DNA of 64,000 bases from Streptomyces fructofermentans (GCF_014651055.1 NZ_BMWD01000002.1:38706-102705); one strand, 5' to 3'. Counted from the stretch's first letter, positions 44,765-53,712 are shown. Numbers and translations: made by a program. The notes: a model not told the origin generated them from the letters alone.

Positions 44765-46030
44765 TCAGGCGGTCGCGTAGCGGCTGGCGGGGCGGGCGAG
44801 GCCGAGCAGCCCGCGCAGGGTGTCGGCCTCGTACGAGCGCCGGAAGACGCCGCGGCGCTGGAGTTCGGGCACCAGTCCGCGGGTGATGGCCGGCAGGTCG
44901 TGTCCCACGACGGCAGGGCGGAGCCGGAACCCGGTGAGCCCCGAGCCGCCCAGTTCCTGGAGCAGGTCGGCCAGTTGGGCCGACGTGCCGGTGAAGATCC
45001 GTGCGTCGCTGCGGTAGGGGCGGCCGGCGAGGCCGTCGAGCCGGTCCCTGCGGGCGGCGGCGGCGCCGGGGGCCTCGTCCAGGAAGACCACCAGGTCGCC
45101 GAAGAGGCGCAGGGGCTGGTCCGCCCGTCCTGCCTCGGCCCGCGCGGCGCGGACCGCGGCGACGATCGAGGCCGCCCCGGCGCTGTCGTGCGGGGTGACG
45201 TATCCGATGTCGGCCGAGCGGCCCAGGAGCCGGAAGGGCGCTCCGGCGGCCCCCTCGTGGGCGAGCGCGCTCACGGGCGGCTGCCCCTGCGGCGGCCGGG
45301 GCGTGATGGAGGGGCCCTTGACGCCGAAGTGCCGGCCCTCGAAGTCGATGTGGTGCAGTTTGCCGCGGTCGACGAAGCGGCCGGTGGCCGCGTCCCTGAT
45401 CTCCGCGTCGTCCTCCCAGCTGTCCCACAGGCGCCGCAGCACCTCGACGTAGTCGGCGGCCTCGTCGAACAGGTCGAGGACCACCTCCCGCACGGCGCGG
45501 CTCTCCAGGTCCTCGGGGCCGAAGCGGGGGATCGTGCGCCGTCCGAAGTGGGCCGCCTCGTTCTGACGCGCCGACACCTGGACGCGCACTCCCGCGCGTC
45601 CGGTGCTCACGTAGTCGAGCGTGGCGATGGCCTTGGACAGGTGGAAGGGCTCCGTGTGGGTGGTCACCACGGTCGGGACGAGGCCTATGCGGCTGGTGAG
45701 CGGCGCGACGCGGGCGGCGACGAGTACGGCGTCGAGGCGCCCGCGGACCTGGTCCGTGCGGTCGTCGGGCTCGGTGGGGTGGGAGGACTGGAGGCCGAGC
45801 GAGTCCTCGATGGTGACGAAGTCGAGGAGGCCGCGTTCCGCCTCGGTCACGAGGTCGGCCCAGTAGCCGGCGGTGAGCAGTTCGCGGGGCCGGGACACCG
45901 GTTCGCGCCAGGCGGCCGGGTGCCAGCCCGCGCCGTCGAGCGCCACGGCGAGGTGCAGTGCGGCGGGCCGGCCCGAGGGGGCGGCGGGATCGGAGTCGTC
46001 CGGGGGCAGGGCGGAGGGAGTCGATGACAC
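44765..46030 (-). CDS. LLM-class flavin-dependent oxidoreductase
   Basis: 421 residues of the bacterial luciferase-like fold (LHLAVALDGAGWHP, TEAERGLLDFVTIEDSLGLQ, VPTVVTTHTEPFHLSKAIATLDYVS, GRAGVRVQVSARQNEAAHFGR, LLGRSADIGYVTP). Its flavin and reductase needs should match the neighbouring NtaA-type enzyme. The pair plus leader peptide resembles sulfur-limitation operons. GTG start at 46030 with AGGAAGG upstream; only 75 bases separate it from the leader ORF. Confidence 0.84.
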   Translation of the reverse strand: MSSTPSALPPDDSDPAAPSGRPAALHLAVALDGAGWHPAAWREPVSRPRELLTAGYWADLVTEAERGLLDFVTIEDSLGLQSSHPTEPDDRTDQVRGRLDAVLVAARVAPLTSRIGLVPTVVTTHTEPFHLSKAIATLDYVSTGRAGVRVQVSARQNEAAHFGRRTIPRFGPEDLESRAVREVVLDLFDEAADYVEVLRRLWDSWEDDAEIRDAATGRFVDRGKLHHIDFEGRHFGVKGPSITPRPPQGQPPVSALAHEGAAGAPFRLLGRSADIGYVTPHDSAGAASIVAAVRAARAEAGRADQPLRLFGDLVVFLDEAPGAAAARRDRLDGLAGRPYRSDARIFTGTSAQLADLLQELGGSGLTGFRLRPAVVGHDLPAITRGLVPELQRRGVFRRSYEADTLRGLLGLARPASRYATA

Positions 46031-46105
46031 GGGACGTGCGCCTTCCTGATCGACCGTGCGGGAGGACCGGCCCCGTGGTGGCGGGAGCGGCCGCGAAGGT
46101 ACGGG

Positions 46106-46225
46106 TCAGGAACGACAGAGCGCGCCGGCGACGCGCAGCAGATCGATGTGCTGCCTGGAGTAGAGGCGTACGCGAGGGGGCGGTACGAGCTCGGGGACGC
46201 GGCGGGGCGCGGCGAACGGTCCCAT
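46106..46225 (-). CDS. Leader peptide (Cys-ending, attenuation type), 39 aa
   Basis: Encodes a 39-residue peptide ending RLYSRQHIDLLRVAGALCRS. The RxHxDLLRVxxALC tail is the signature of short actinobacterial leader peptides found before sulfur-assimilation and cysteine-related operons, where ribosome stalling at the Cys codon is thought to report Cys-tRNA supply. A strong GGAGGTGG site precedes the ATG. It lies 75 bases upstream of the flavin monooxygenase operon on the same strand. Confidence 0.78.
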   Translation of the reverse strand: MGPFAAPRRVPELVPPPRVRLYSRQHIDLLRVAGALCRS

Positions 46226-46403
46226 GTGCGCCACCTCCACCCTCCTGTCCCGCGTCCTGCTCGTCCGGGCCGGACCGCGCTCGCGCGGCGGTGCCCGGTG
46301 CCGACGGACCGTCAAGGAGCACAACGGTACGGCTGTGTCATTTCTTCCGGCCTGCGGGCTCCGGGAAACGCGGACTCGGCCCGCGGTGTCATCCCGACCA
46401 ACT

Positions 46404-46422
46404 GGTGAGACGGCGTCTCGCC
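46404..46422. promoter_or_regulatory. GGTGAGACGGCGTCTCGCC palindrome
   Basis: A 19-base near-perfect inverted repeat (GAGAC/GTCTC core) in the shared upstream region of two divergent leader peptides; a candidate operator. A related GGGAC/GTCTC repeat occurs at 47853-47892 before the third leader ORF. The rest of 46226-46645 contains no recognisable gene. Confidence 0.45.
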
Positions 46423-46645
46423 TTCTTGACGCCCTCACTGAGCGCACCGACACTTGCGGGGACGGTCACGATTGTCAGCGCCTCCCGTACGGGTTGCACC
46501 CGTGCGTGCGGTAGTCGGCCCCGGCCCGCTGGCAGGCAACCCTTCCACCGCGACGGGGTGCCCCGGGTGACGACCGGGTTCCGCCGCAGCGGTGGGACAA
46601 GCGTGGTCCCGCGACGCGCGGGCCCCGACCGTGGAGCAGGTGAAC

Positions 46646-46711
46646 ATGCCGAGGAACGGTCTCACCAGGCGCCTGCACATCGACCTGCTGCGTGTCTCCA
46701 GCGCCTACTAG
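46646..46711 (+). CDS. Leader peptide, 21 aa, with Tyr in place of the usual Cys
   Basis: Reads MPRNGLTRRLHIDLLRVSSA followed by Tyr and stop. It is the same RxHxDLLRVSSA family as the 46106 leader, but the residue that is normally Cys (SSAC/ALC) is Tyr, directly before the stop. It lies 108 bases upstream of a GST-like gene. Divergent to the other leader. The start is preceded by GAGCAGG, a moderate ribosome site. Confidence 0.65.
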   Translation: MPRNGLTRRLHIDLLRVSSAY

Positions 46712-46819
46712 TCCGCTGCGCGTCCGCCCGATCCGGACCCGCACGCCAGCGCTGTCACTCCGTTCCGCCACTGGCGCCCACAAGGCGGCCAGGGCTTCCG
46801 CGTTGCCCTCTGGAGAGTC

Positions 46820-47638
46820 ATGCACGAGACAGTTTCCCGCGCCCCGAGCACCGGCACCCACAGCACGTCCGCCGCCCGGCCCGCCACCCGTCCGCACCCC
46901 TTCCGCGACCGCATCGGCGTCGGCCTCGCCGGCGGCTTCTACCCTGCGCCGCACCGCTACCGGCTGTTTCTGCGCGAGGGGTGTCCGCGCTCACTGCGCG
47001 TGCGCATCACCCTGGACCTGCTCGGTCTGCGCACCTCTCTCACCACCACGGTCCTGGCGCGCTCCGGCGGCTCGCCCGACGCCCTCGCCTCCCTCCGCGG
47101 GGCGTACGAGGCCACCTGGCACCACTACGAGGGCCCGCTGACCGCACCGGCGTTGTGCGACCGGTGGACCGGACGCGTCGTCAGCAACCACACGCCCGAC
47201 ATCCTGCGCGACCTCGCGGCCCTGCCCGCCGAGGACGGCGCCTGTCCGCCCGTGCTGCGCCCGCCGGCCCTTGCGGCCGGGATCGACGCCCTGCGCGAAC
47301 TCCTGGACCGGGACCTGGCTCCCGCCGCCCGGCCGGAGGCACGCGAGGCCGCGCTGGCGCTGCTGGAGGTCCGGTTCGCCCCGCGGGAGGAGGCGTCGGC
47401 CGCGGGCTCGACGGCCCCCGTCATCCCATGCCCCTCCGCAGGGGGTCCGCACGTCCCGGGTCCGCACCTGCCGGGCCCCTACGCGTTGGGGGGCGTCCTC
47501 ACCGCGGCGGACGTGGACCTCTGGGTGGCGCTCGGCCGCCTGGAGCCGGGTGCCCTGTCCGCGTACCCCCGGCTCCAGGAGTACGCGCAACGCCTCGCCA
47601 GGCAGCCCGCGTTCAGGGACGCCGACCCGACGCCGTAA
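46820..47638 (+). CDS. Glutathione S-transferase-like protein (Xi class, glutathionyl-hydroquinone reductase related)
   Basis: 272 residues: a thioredoxin-like N-terminus with RYRLFLREGCPRSLRVRITLDLLGL, then the conserved VVSNHTPDILRDLAAL and a helical domain with TAADVDLWVALGRLE, as in YqjG/Ecm4 proteins. The Cys of the catalytic ACPWAHR-type motif is retained (GCP), but neighbours differ and the protein is about 50 residues shorter than typical. In actinomycetes the thiol partner would be mycothiol. A Pro/Gly/His-rich insert sits at about 200-222. It may reduce thiol conjugates in the sulfur-scavenging set. Confidence 0.7.
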   Translation: MHETVSRAPSTGTHSTSAARPATRPHPFRDRIGVGLAGGFYPAPHRYRLFLREGCPRSLRVRITLDLLGLRTSLTTTVLARSGGSPDALASLRGAYEATWHHYEGPLTAPALCDRWTGRVVSNHTPDILRDLAALPAEDGACPPVLRPPALAAGIDALRELLDRDLAPAARPEAREAALALLEVRFAPREEASAAGSTAPVIPCPSAGGPHVPGPHLPGPYALGGVLTAADVDLWVALGRLEPGALSAYPRLQEYAQRLARQPAFRDADPTP

Positions 47639-47852
47639 GCGGCGGGCCACCGGGGCGGCCGCCCCCGCGTGGCGGGCCCGTTCGCGGATTCCCGGGCACG
47701 GGTGTCCGCGGCGGCCCCCGCGCGGCGTTGGCCCGCTCCCGGCTCCCCCGGGCCGCGCACGTCCGACGCGGGGTCCGTGCGGGGCAGCGCGAGGTCCGCA
47801 GGGGCCACGCGGGGTCCGCCGGCCGCCCGCACGCGGGGCGGCAGCCAGTTAC

Positions 47853-47892
47853 GTGTCCGACATGCGGGACGACTTGTCTCGCATGGTGACAC
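47853..47892. promoter_or_regulatory. Large inverted repeat before the third leader ORF
   Basis: Arms 47853-47870 and 47876-47892 (GTGTCCGACATGCGGGAC and GTCTCGCATGGTGACAC) around GACTT, with a few mismatches. It sits 40 bases upstream of a small ORF and about 300 bases upstream of the peptide-type transporter. A candidate operator or transcript structure. Confidence 0.5.
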
Positions 47893-47932
47893 CGTGTTGA
47901 ACCGCGGCGCGCAATCGATCAGTCTTCTCCCC

Positions 47933-48025
47933 ATGTCGACCCACCGCGTCTCCGAAAGCACCGGCTTCCGCCTGGTGCTCATCGGTGTGCTCGCGCACGC
48001 GGTCTCCGACATCGACTGTCGCTGA
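47933..48025 (+). CDS. Possible leader peptide ending in Cys-Arg, 30 aa
   Basis: A short ORF starting MSTHRVSESTGFRLVLIG and ending VSDIDCR before the stop. Position (172 bases before the transporter lipoprotein gene) and a penultimate Cys suggest an attenuation leader like the two at 46.1 and 46.6 kb, although its sequence is not of the RxHxDLLRV type. TCTTCTCC precedes the start, so the ribosome site is poor. Confidence 0.4.
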   Translation: MSTHRVSESTGFRLVLIGVLAHAVSDIDCR

Positions 48026-48197
48026 GCCACGGGCTCGAAGAGGCGCCGCGCGCCTCCCGTCGACATCACCACGAGCCCACTCCGGCACCACACTCCCCGT
48101 GTCGTCGGTGCGGTTCCGCGCGATCCAGCGCCCGCAGCCAGCTGTTGCCTCCTGCCTTCCGACGGCACTCACCCGCCCCGAAAGGCACCCATCCCCC

Positions 48198-49925
48198 ATG
48201 CGTGACCGCAGACTGCTGTTCCAGCGCGCCGCCGTGACCACCGTCGCCCTGGTGCTCCTCGGAGGGCTCGCCGCCTGCTCCGGACCACAGGACGGCGACG
48301 CGAAGCCCGCGGCCGGCGACGCGAAGCCCGCCAAGGGCGGCAAGCTGACCGTGCTCAACTCCGACACCCAGTCGGACTTCGACCCCGCCCGCCTCTACAC
48401 CTCAGGCGGCGGCAACGTCCCCTCGCTGGTCTTCCGCACACTCACCACCCGCAACCGGGAGGCCGGCGAGGCGGGCACCGAGGTCGTGCCCGACCTGGCC
48501 ACGGACCTCGGCACCCCCAGCGAGAACGCCACGGTGTGGACGTACACGCTGAAGAAGGGGCTGAAGTTCGAGGACGGCTCCCCCATCACCTCGGCCGACG
48601 TCAAGTACGGCGTCGAGCGCTCCTTCGCCGCCGAACTGTCAGGCGGGGCGCCGTACTTGCGCGACTGGCTGATAGGCGGCGACAGCTATCAGGGCCCCTA
48701 CAAGTCCGGCAAGGGCAAGAAGACGCTCGACTCCATAGAGACCCCGGACCAGCGGACCATCGTCTTCCGGCTGAAGAAGTCCGTCGGCGACTTCCCCTAC
48801 CTGGCGACCCAGACGCAGTTCACACCCGTTCCCCGGGCCCAGGACACCGGCACCAAGTACGAGGAGCACCCCGTCTCCTCCGGCCCCTACAAGGTCGTCA
48901 GGAACACCAATGACGGCGAGCGGCTCCAACTGGAGCGCAACCCGCACTGGTCCGAGAAGCTCGACGACCAGCGCAAGGCCTACCCCGACACCGTCGACGT
49001 GCGCTCCGGACTCGACTCGGCGGTCATCAACCAGCGCCTGTCGACCAGTTCGGGCGACGACGCGAACGCCGTCACCACGGACACCAACCTCGGCCCCGCC
49101 GAACTGGCCCAGATCGGGCAGGACAAGTCGCTCAAGGCACGTGTCGGCGTCGGCCACTTCGGCTACACCAACTACCTGGCGTTCAACCCGGACGTGAAGC
49201 CCTTCGACAAGCCCGGGGTGCGGCAGGCGATCTCGTACGCGATCGGCCGCAGCAGCGTCATCAACGCCGTGGGCGGCTCCTCGCTCGCCGAGCCCGCCAC
49301 CACGTTCCTCCCCGACCAGAAGGCCTTCGGATACACGCCGTACGACCACTTCCCCGCGGGGAAGAACGGAAATCCGGAGAAGGCCCGGGAGGCGCTGAAG
49401 AAGGCCGGCTACAAGAACGGGCTCACCATCACGCTCACGCACTCCACCGAGGAGGGCGAGATGGGGCCCAAGGTCGCCTCGGCGATCCAGCAGTCCCTGG
49501 CCAAGGCCGGGATCACGGTGAAGCTCAAGGGCCTGGAGGGCAACGCGTACAACGAGAAGCGCTGGGACGCCGACGGCAGCCCCGGGCTCTTCATCACCCG
49601 CTGGGGCGCCGACTGGCCCGCGGGCTACCCGTTCCTCGCGCCGATCTTCGACGGCCGGCAGATCGTGAAGGACGGCGCCAACTTCAACAACGCGAAGCTG
49701 GACGACCCGGCGGTCAACAAGGAGTTCGACGAGATCAGCGGACTCACCGACCTGGACGCGGCGGCGAAGCGCTGGGGCGCCCTGGACAGCAGGATCGGCG
49801 AGCAGGCCCTCACCGTGCCGCTCTACCACCCGGTGTACCAGCGGCTCGTCGGCAAGAACATCAGGAACGTCGTCATCAGCGACTGGACGGGCGTCCTGGA
49901 CATCTCGCAGGTGGCGGTCAAGTAA
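48198..49925 (+). CDS. Dipeptide/nickel-type ABC substrate-binding lipoprotein (family 5)
   Basis: 575 residues: lipoprotein signal with lipobox LAAC (Cys27), Lys/Gly/Asp linker, SBP_bac_5 fold with LTVLNSDTQSDFDPARLYTSGGG, LKKGLKFEDGSPITSADVKYGVERSF, SSGPYKVVRN, RQAISYAIGRSSVINAVGG and SDWTGVLDISQVAVK. Substrates of the family are peptides, nickel chelates, glutathione or other amide compounds. The neighbouring leader peptides and flavin monooxygenases favour a sulfur-containing ligand; this is inference. First gene of a four-gene importer operon with TAATG overlap to the next gene. Confidence 0.86.
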   Translation: MRDRRLLFQRAAVTTVALVLLGGLAACSGPQDGDAKPAAGDAKPAKGGKLTVLNSDTQSDFDPARLYTSGGGNVPSLVFRTLTTRNREAGEAGTEVVPDLATDLGTPSENATVWTYTLKKGLKFEDGSPITSADVKYGVERSFAAELSGGAPYLRDWLIGGDSYQGPYKSGKGKKTLDSIETPDQRTIVFRLKKSVGDFPYLATQTQFTPVPRAQDTGTKYEEHPVSSGPYKVVRNTNDGERLQLERNPHWSEKLDDQRKAYPDTVDVRSGLDSAVINQRLSTSSGDDANAVTTDTNLGPAELAQIGQDKSLKARVGVGHFGYTNYLAFNPDVKPFDKPGVRQAISYAIGRSSVINAVGGSSLAEPATTFLPDQKAFGYTPYDHFPAGKNGNPEKAREALKKAGYKNGLTITLTHSTEEGEMGPKVASAIQQSLAKAGITVKLKGLEGNAYNEKRWDADGSPGLFITRWGADWPAGYPFLAPIFDGRQIVKDGANFNNAKLDDPAVNKEFDEISGLTDLDAAAKRWGALDSRIGEQALTVPLYHPVYQRLVGKNIRNVVISDWTGVLDISQVAVK

Positions 49926-50914
49926 TGACCGTGCAGGACGTGTTGACCCCGGGTGCGGGCGCGCCGCCCGCCCCGGGGCCGGCGGCGGGGGCCCGCGGGG
50001 TGTGGCGGAGGCTGCGCGGGCGCCCCTCGGCGGTCGTGTCGGGCGCGGTGCTCGCCGTGCTGCTCCTCGCCGCGCTCGCCGCGCCGCTGCTCACGGCGCT
50101 CAGCGGCCAGGACCCGTACACCTACCACGACGAACTCGTCGACTCCGCGAGCGGCGGCGCGCCCCAGGGGTCCTTCGGCGGGATGAGCGGTGAGCACTGG
50201 CTCGGCGTCGAACCGGGCACCGGGCGGGACCTGTTCGCCCGGCTGGTCCACGGCGCCCGGGTGTCACTGCTCGTGGCGGCGGGCGCGACGGTGCTCCAGG
50301 TGGCGATCGGTGTGGCCGTGGGGCTCGCCGCGGCCCTCGGCAGCCGGTGGGCGGACCAGGTCCTCAGCCGCGTCACCGATGTGATGGTGGCGCTGCCGAT
50401 GCTGGTCCTCGCCATCGCGCTGACCACCGTGGTGTCCGACGACTTTCCCCGCCCGCTGCTGCTCGTCCTGGTCATGGGCAGCCTCAACTGGGGCGGCACC
50501 TCGCGTGTCGTGAGGGCCCAGGCCCTGACGCTGCGCGGCCTCGACTTCGTCGCCGCGGCCCGGCTGGGCGGCTCGCGACCCGTGCGGGTCGTCCGCCGGG
50601 AGCTGCTGCCGTCGCTGGCCGCACCCGTCATCACCTACGCGGCCGTCCTCCTGCCGTCCAACATCGTGCTGGAGGCGTCGCTGTCGTTCCTCGGCATCGG
50701 CGTACGGCCGCCCACCCCTTCGTGGGGCCAGATGCTGTCGACGGCGACCACGTGGTTCCGCGCCGACCCGCTCTACGTCCTGCTGCCCTCCGCCCTGCTG
50801 TTCGTCACCGTCCTGGCCTTCACGGTCCTGGGCGACGCGGTGCGTACGGCGCTCGACCCGCGGGAGGCCGGCCGCCTCCGGGTCGGCACCCGCAAGGAGA
50901 AGACCCGTGGCTGA
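49925..50914 (+). CDS. Dipeptide-type ABC transporter permease (DppC family)
   Basis: 329 residues, about six membrane helices. It has the DppC N-terminal helix, HWLGVEPGTGRDLFARLVHGARVSL, the EAA loop LRGLDFVAAARLGGSRPVRVVRRELLPSL (landmark FVAAARLGGS) and ASLSFLGIGVRPPTPSWGQML. ATG overlaps the lipoprotein stop (TAATG). It overlaps the second permease by eight bases. Confidence 0.87.
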   Translation: MTVQDVLTPGAGAPPAPGPAAGARGVWRRLRGRPSAVVSGAVLAVLLLAALAAPLLTALSGQDPYTYHDELVDSASGGAPQGSFGGMSGEHWLGVEPGTGRDLFARLVHGARVSLLVAAGATVLQVAIGVAVGLAAALGSRWADQVLSRVTDVMVALPMLVLAIALTTVVSDDFPRPLLLVLVMGSLNWGGTSRVVRAQALTLRGLDFVAAARLGGSRPVRVVRRELLPSLAAPVITYAAVLLPSNIVLEASLSFLGIGVRPPTPSWGQMLSTATTWFRADPLYVLLPSALLFVTVLAFTVLGDAVRTALDPREAGRLRVGTRKEKTRG

Positions 50915-51914
50915 CCGTTTCCGGGGCGTGCCCTTCGTGGCGAAGCGCCTGCTGGGGGCCGCGCTGGTCCTGCTCGTGCTGGCCACCGTCCTGTACGCGC
51001 TCTTCTACCTCGTGCCGGGCGATCCGGCCCAGCTCGCGTGCGGCGAGCGCTGCAGCCCGGCCCAGGTGGCCCAGGTGCGCGGGCAGCTGGGACTGGACGA
51101 GTCCGCCCACGCCCAGTACCTGCACTTCCTCCAGGGCCTGTTCGCGGGCCGCGACTACTCGTCGGGCACCTCGGTGCAGCACTGCGCCGCCCCGTGCCTC
51201 GGCCTGTCCCGCCAGAACGACCAGCAGGTCACCACGCTCATCCTCGCGGGACTCCCGGCCACCGCCTCGCTCGCCTTCGGCGCGATGGTCGTGTGGCTGA
51301 CGCTCGGTGTCGGTACGGGGCTGCTGTCCGCGCTGCGCCGCGGCGGGGCGACCGAGCGCGTGCTGACCGTCCTCACCCTGGCCGGGACCGGCACCCCGGT
51401 CTTCATCCTGGGCCTGCTGCTGATGATGGCCGTCTGCGCGTACCTCCAGTGGCTGCCGTTCCCGTCGTACGTGCCGCTGACCCAGGACGCCGAGCAGTGG
51501 GCGTGGAACATGCTCCTGCCCTGGCTGACGCTGGGACTCTTCGAGAGCGCGAAGTACGCCCGGCTCACGCGGTCCTCCACCCTGGAGGTGCTGGCCGAGG
51601 ACCACATCCGCACGTTCCGCGCGTACGGGGTGAGTGAGCGCGCCGTCGTCACCCGGCACGCGCTGCGCGGGGCGCTGCCCCCGGTGATCGCCCTGAGCGC
51701 GATCGACCTCGGCTCGATGATGGGCGGCGCGATGCTGACCGAGCAGTTGTTCGGCATCCCCGGGCTCGGCCGGCTCCTCATCGACAGTGTCCGCTCCGTA
51801 GACCTGCCCGTGGTCGTCGGTGTGGTCCTCGTCATCGGGACGGCCGTGGTCGTCGCCAACGCCGTCGCAGACGTCCTCTACGCGCTGGCCGACCGAAGGG
51901 TGGTCCTGTCATGA
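50907..51914 (+). CDS. Dipeptide-type ABC transporter permease (DppB family)
   Basis: 335 residues with DppB traits: LYLVPGDPAQ-like ALFYLVPGDPAQLAC near the N-terminus, LAGTGTPVFILGLLLM, the EAA loop DHIRTFRAYGVSERAVVTRHALRGAL (landmark FRAYGVSERAV) and TEQLFGIPGLGRLLIDSV. A Cys-rich periplasmic loop (about 38-45 and 90-97, CGERCSP and HCAAPCLG) is distinctive. GTG start at 50907; the stop overlaps the ATPase start (ATGA). Confidence 0.86.
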   Translation: MADRFRGVPFVAKRLLGAALVLLVLATVLYALFYLVPGDPAQLACGERCSPAQVAQVRGQLGLDESAHAQYLHFLQGLFAGRDYSSGTSVQHCAAPCLGLSRQNDQQVTTLILAGLPATASLAFGAMVVWLTLGVGTGLLSALRRGGATERVLTVLTLAGTGTPVFILGLLLMMAVCAYLQWLPFPSYVPLTQDAEQWAWNMLLPWLTLGLFESAKYARLTRSSTLEVLAEDHIRTFRAYGVSERAVVTRHALRGALPPVIALSAIDLGSMMGGAMLTEQLFGIPGLGRLLIDSVRSVDLPVVVGVVLVIGTAVVVANAVADVLYALADRRVVLS

Positions 51915-53659
51915 CCCCGCAGCCGAACGGCCCGACGCCCGACTCGGCGCCCGTGCCGGTGGCGGATACGGCGACCGGCCCGACTGGGGATCGGGCCGCC
52001 GGGGCGCTGATCGACGTCCGGGGGCTGACCGTCGACTTCCCCGCGGGCGACGAGTCCGTCCGGGCGGTCGACGGACTCTCCTTCCGGCTCTCCGCGGGAC
52101 AGGCACTCGGCATCGTGGGCGAGTCCGGCTCCGGGAAGAGCACGGTCGCGGCCGCGCTGCTGGGACTCCACCACGGTACGGGCGCACGCGTGAGCGGCTC
52201 CGTGGAGGTCGACGGGATCGACGTGCAGGCCGCCTCCGTGCGGGAGTTGAGGCGCCTGAGGGGCGGCACCGCCGCCATGGTGTTCCAGGACCCGCTGTCC
52301 TCCCTCGACCCCTACATGGCCATCGGCGACCAGATCGCCGAGGTCCACCGGACGCACGCGCCGCACGTCTCCCGGCGCGAGGCCCGCCGCCACGCGGTGA
52401 CCGTGCTGGACCGCGTGGGCATCCCCGACGCGGCCCGGCGCTCCCGGTCCCGGCCGCACGAGTTCAGCGGCGGCATGCGGCAGCGGGCCCTCATCGCGAT
52501 GGCGCTCGCCTGCGAGCCCCGGGTCCTGGTGGCCGACGAGCCGACCACGGCCCTGGACGTGACGGTCCAGGCGCAGATCCTGGACCTGCTGCACGAACTG
52601 CGCACGGAGACCGGCATGGGCCTCGTGCTCGTCTCGCACGACCTGGGCGTGGTGGCGGGCAACGTCGACGACATGCTCGTCATGCGGAACGGGCGTGCCG
52701 TGGAGCACGGCCCGGTCGGCACCGTGCTCGCCGCCCCGCGCGAGGCGTACACGCGTGAACTCCTCGCCGCCGTGCCCCGGGTGGAGACCCCGAGGACACC
52801 GGTCGCGACCGCGGGCGCGGTCCCTGCCTCCGCCCCGGCCTCCGGCGGCGACCTCCTGCTGGAAGCCGTGGGGGTGCGGCGGGAGTTCGGGCGCGGGAAG
52901 AACCGTACGGTCGCCGTCGACGGGGTGTCGCTGTCCGTGGCGCAGGGCGAGACCCTCGGCATCGTGGGCGAGTCCGGCAGCGGCAAGACCACGCTGGGGC
53001 GGATGCTGGTCCGGCTGCTGGAGCCGAGCGGCGGTTCCGTGCGCCACCAGGGGCGCGAACTCACCGGCATCCGCAGTGACCTGCAGATGGTGTTCCAGGA
53101 CCCGGTGTCCTCGCTGAACCCGCGCCGCAGCGTCGGCGAGTCCGTGGCCGACCCGCTGCGCGCCGCCGGAGCGCTCACCGACGCGGAGATCACCCGTCGG
53201 GTGCGGGAGCTGCTGGAGCGGGTGGGGCTCGATCCGCGGTGGTACCACCGCTATCCGCACGAGTTCAGCGGCGGGCAGCGCCAGCGTGTCGGCATCGCCC
53301 GCGCGCTGGCCCCCGGGCCCCGGCTCATCGTGTGCGACGAGCCGGTCTCCGCGCTCGACGTCACCACCCGGGCGCAGGTCCTCGACCTGCTGGCACAGCT
53401 CCAGCGGGACCTCGGACTGGCCCTGGTGCTGATCGCCCACGACCTGGCGGTGGTACGGCAGGCGAGCGACCGGGTGGCGGTCATGCGCCGGGGGGTCGTC
53501 GTGGAGGAGGGCCCGTCGGACCGGGTGTACGACGCGCCCCGGGACCCGTACACCAAGTCCCTGCTGGCGGCGGTCCCCGTACTCGACCCGGTGGAGGCGG
53601 CCGCGCGCCGGGCGGCGCGCGGCAGCGTCGGCGCGCTGCTCGGGACGGCGGCGGGGTAG
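51911..53659 (+). CDS. Fused double ATP-binding protein of dipeptide-type ABC transporter (DppD-DppF)
   Basis: 582 residues holding two complete ABC domains. Domain 1 (about 35-285) has GESGSGKST, FSGGMRQRALIAMAL and VLVADEPTTALD. Domain 2 (about 315-575) has GESGSGKTT, FSGGQRQRVGIARAL and LIVCDEPVSALD. Each has the oligopeptide-type C-terminal extension (DPYTKSLLAAVP). In many bacteria these are separate DppD and DppF proteins; here a Pro/Ala linker (about 295-312) joins them. Last gene of the operon, followed by a terminator. Confidence 0.88.
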   Translation: MTPQPNGPTPDSAPVPVADTATGPTGDRAAGALIDVRGLTVDFPAGDESVRAVDGLSFRLSAGQALGIVGESGSGKSTVAAALLGLHHGTGARVSGSVEVDGIDVQAASVRELRRLRGGTAAMVFQDPLSSLDPYMAIGDQIAEVHRTHAPHVSRREARRHAVTVLDRVGIPDAARRSRSRPHEFSGGMRQRALIAMALACEPRVLVADEPTTALDVTVQAQILDLLHELRTETGMGLVLVSHDLGVVAGNVDDMLVMRNGRAVEHGPVGTVLAAPREAYTRELLAAVPRVETPRTPVATAGAVPASAPASGGDLLLEAVGVRREFGRGKNRTVAVDGVSLSVAQGETLGIVGESGSGKTTLGRMLVRLLEPSGGSVRHQGRELTGIRSDLQMVFQDPVSSLNPRRSVGESVADPLRAAGALTDAEITRRVRELLERVGLDPRWYHRYPHEFSGGQRQRVGIARALAPGPRLIVCDEPVSALDVTTRAQVLDLLAQLQRDLGLALVLIAHDLAVVRQASDRVAVMRRGVVVEEGPSDRVYDAPRDPYTKSLLAAVPVLDPVEAAARRAARGSVGALLGTAAG

Positions 53660-53682
53660 CGGGGAGCCGCGCCTGCGGCGTC

Positions 53683-53712
53683 GCGTTCCGGCGAGGTGTC
53701 CTCGCCGGAACG
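53683..53712 (+). terminator. Terminator of the dipeptide-type importer operon
   Basis: CGTTCCGGCGAGG (53684-53696) and CCTCGCCGGAACG (53700-53712) form a perfect 13-bp stem around a 3-base loop, 24 bases after the stop codon. Confidence 0.8.

Noticed and set aside
46435-46680. 81-codon minus-strand frame between the two leader peptides
   Set aside because: No ribosome site and antisense to the convincing 21-codon leader ORF.
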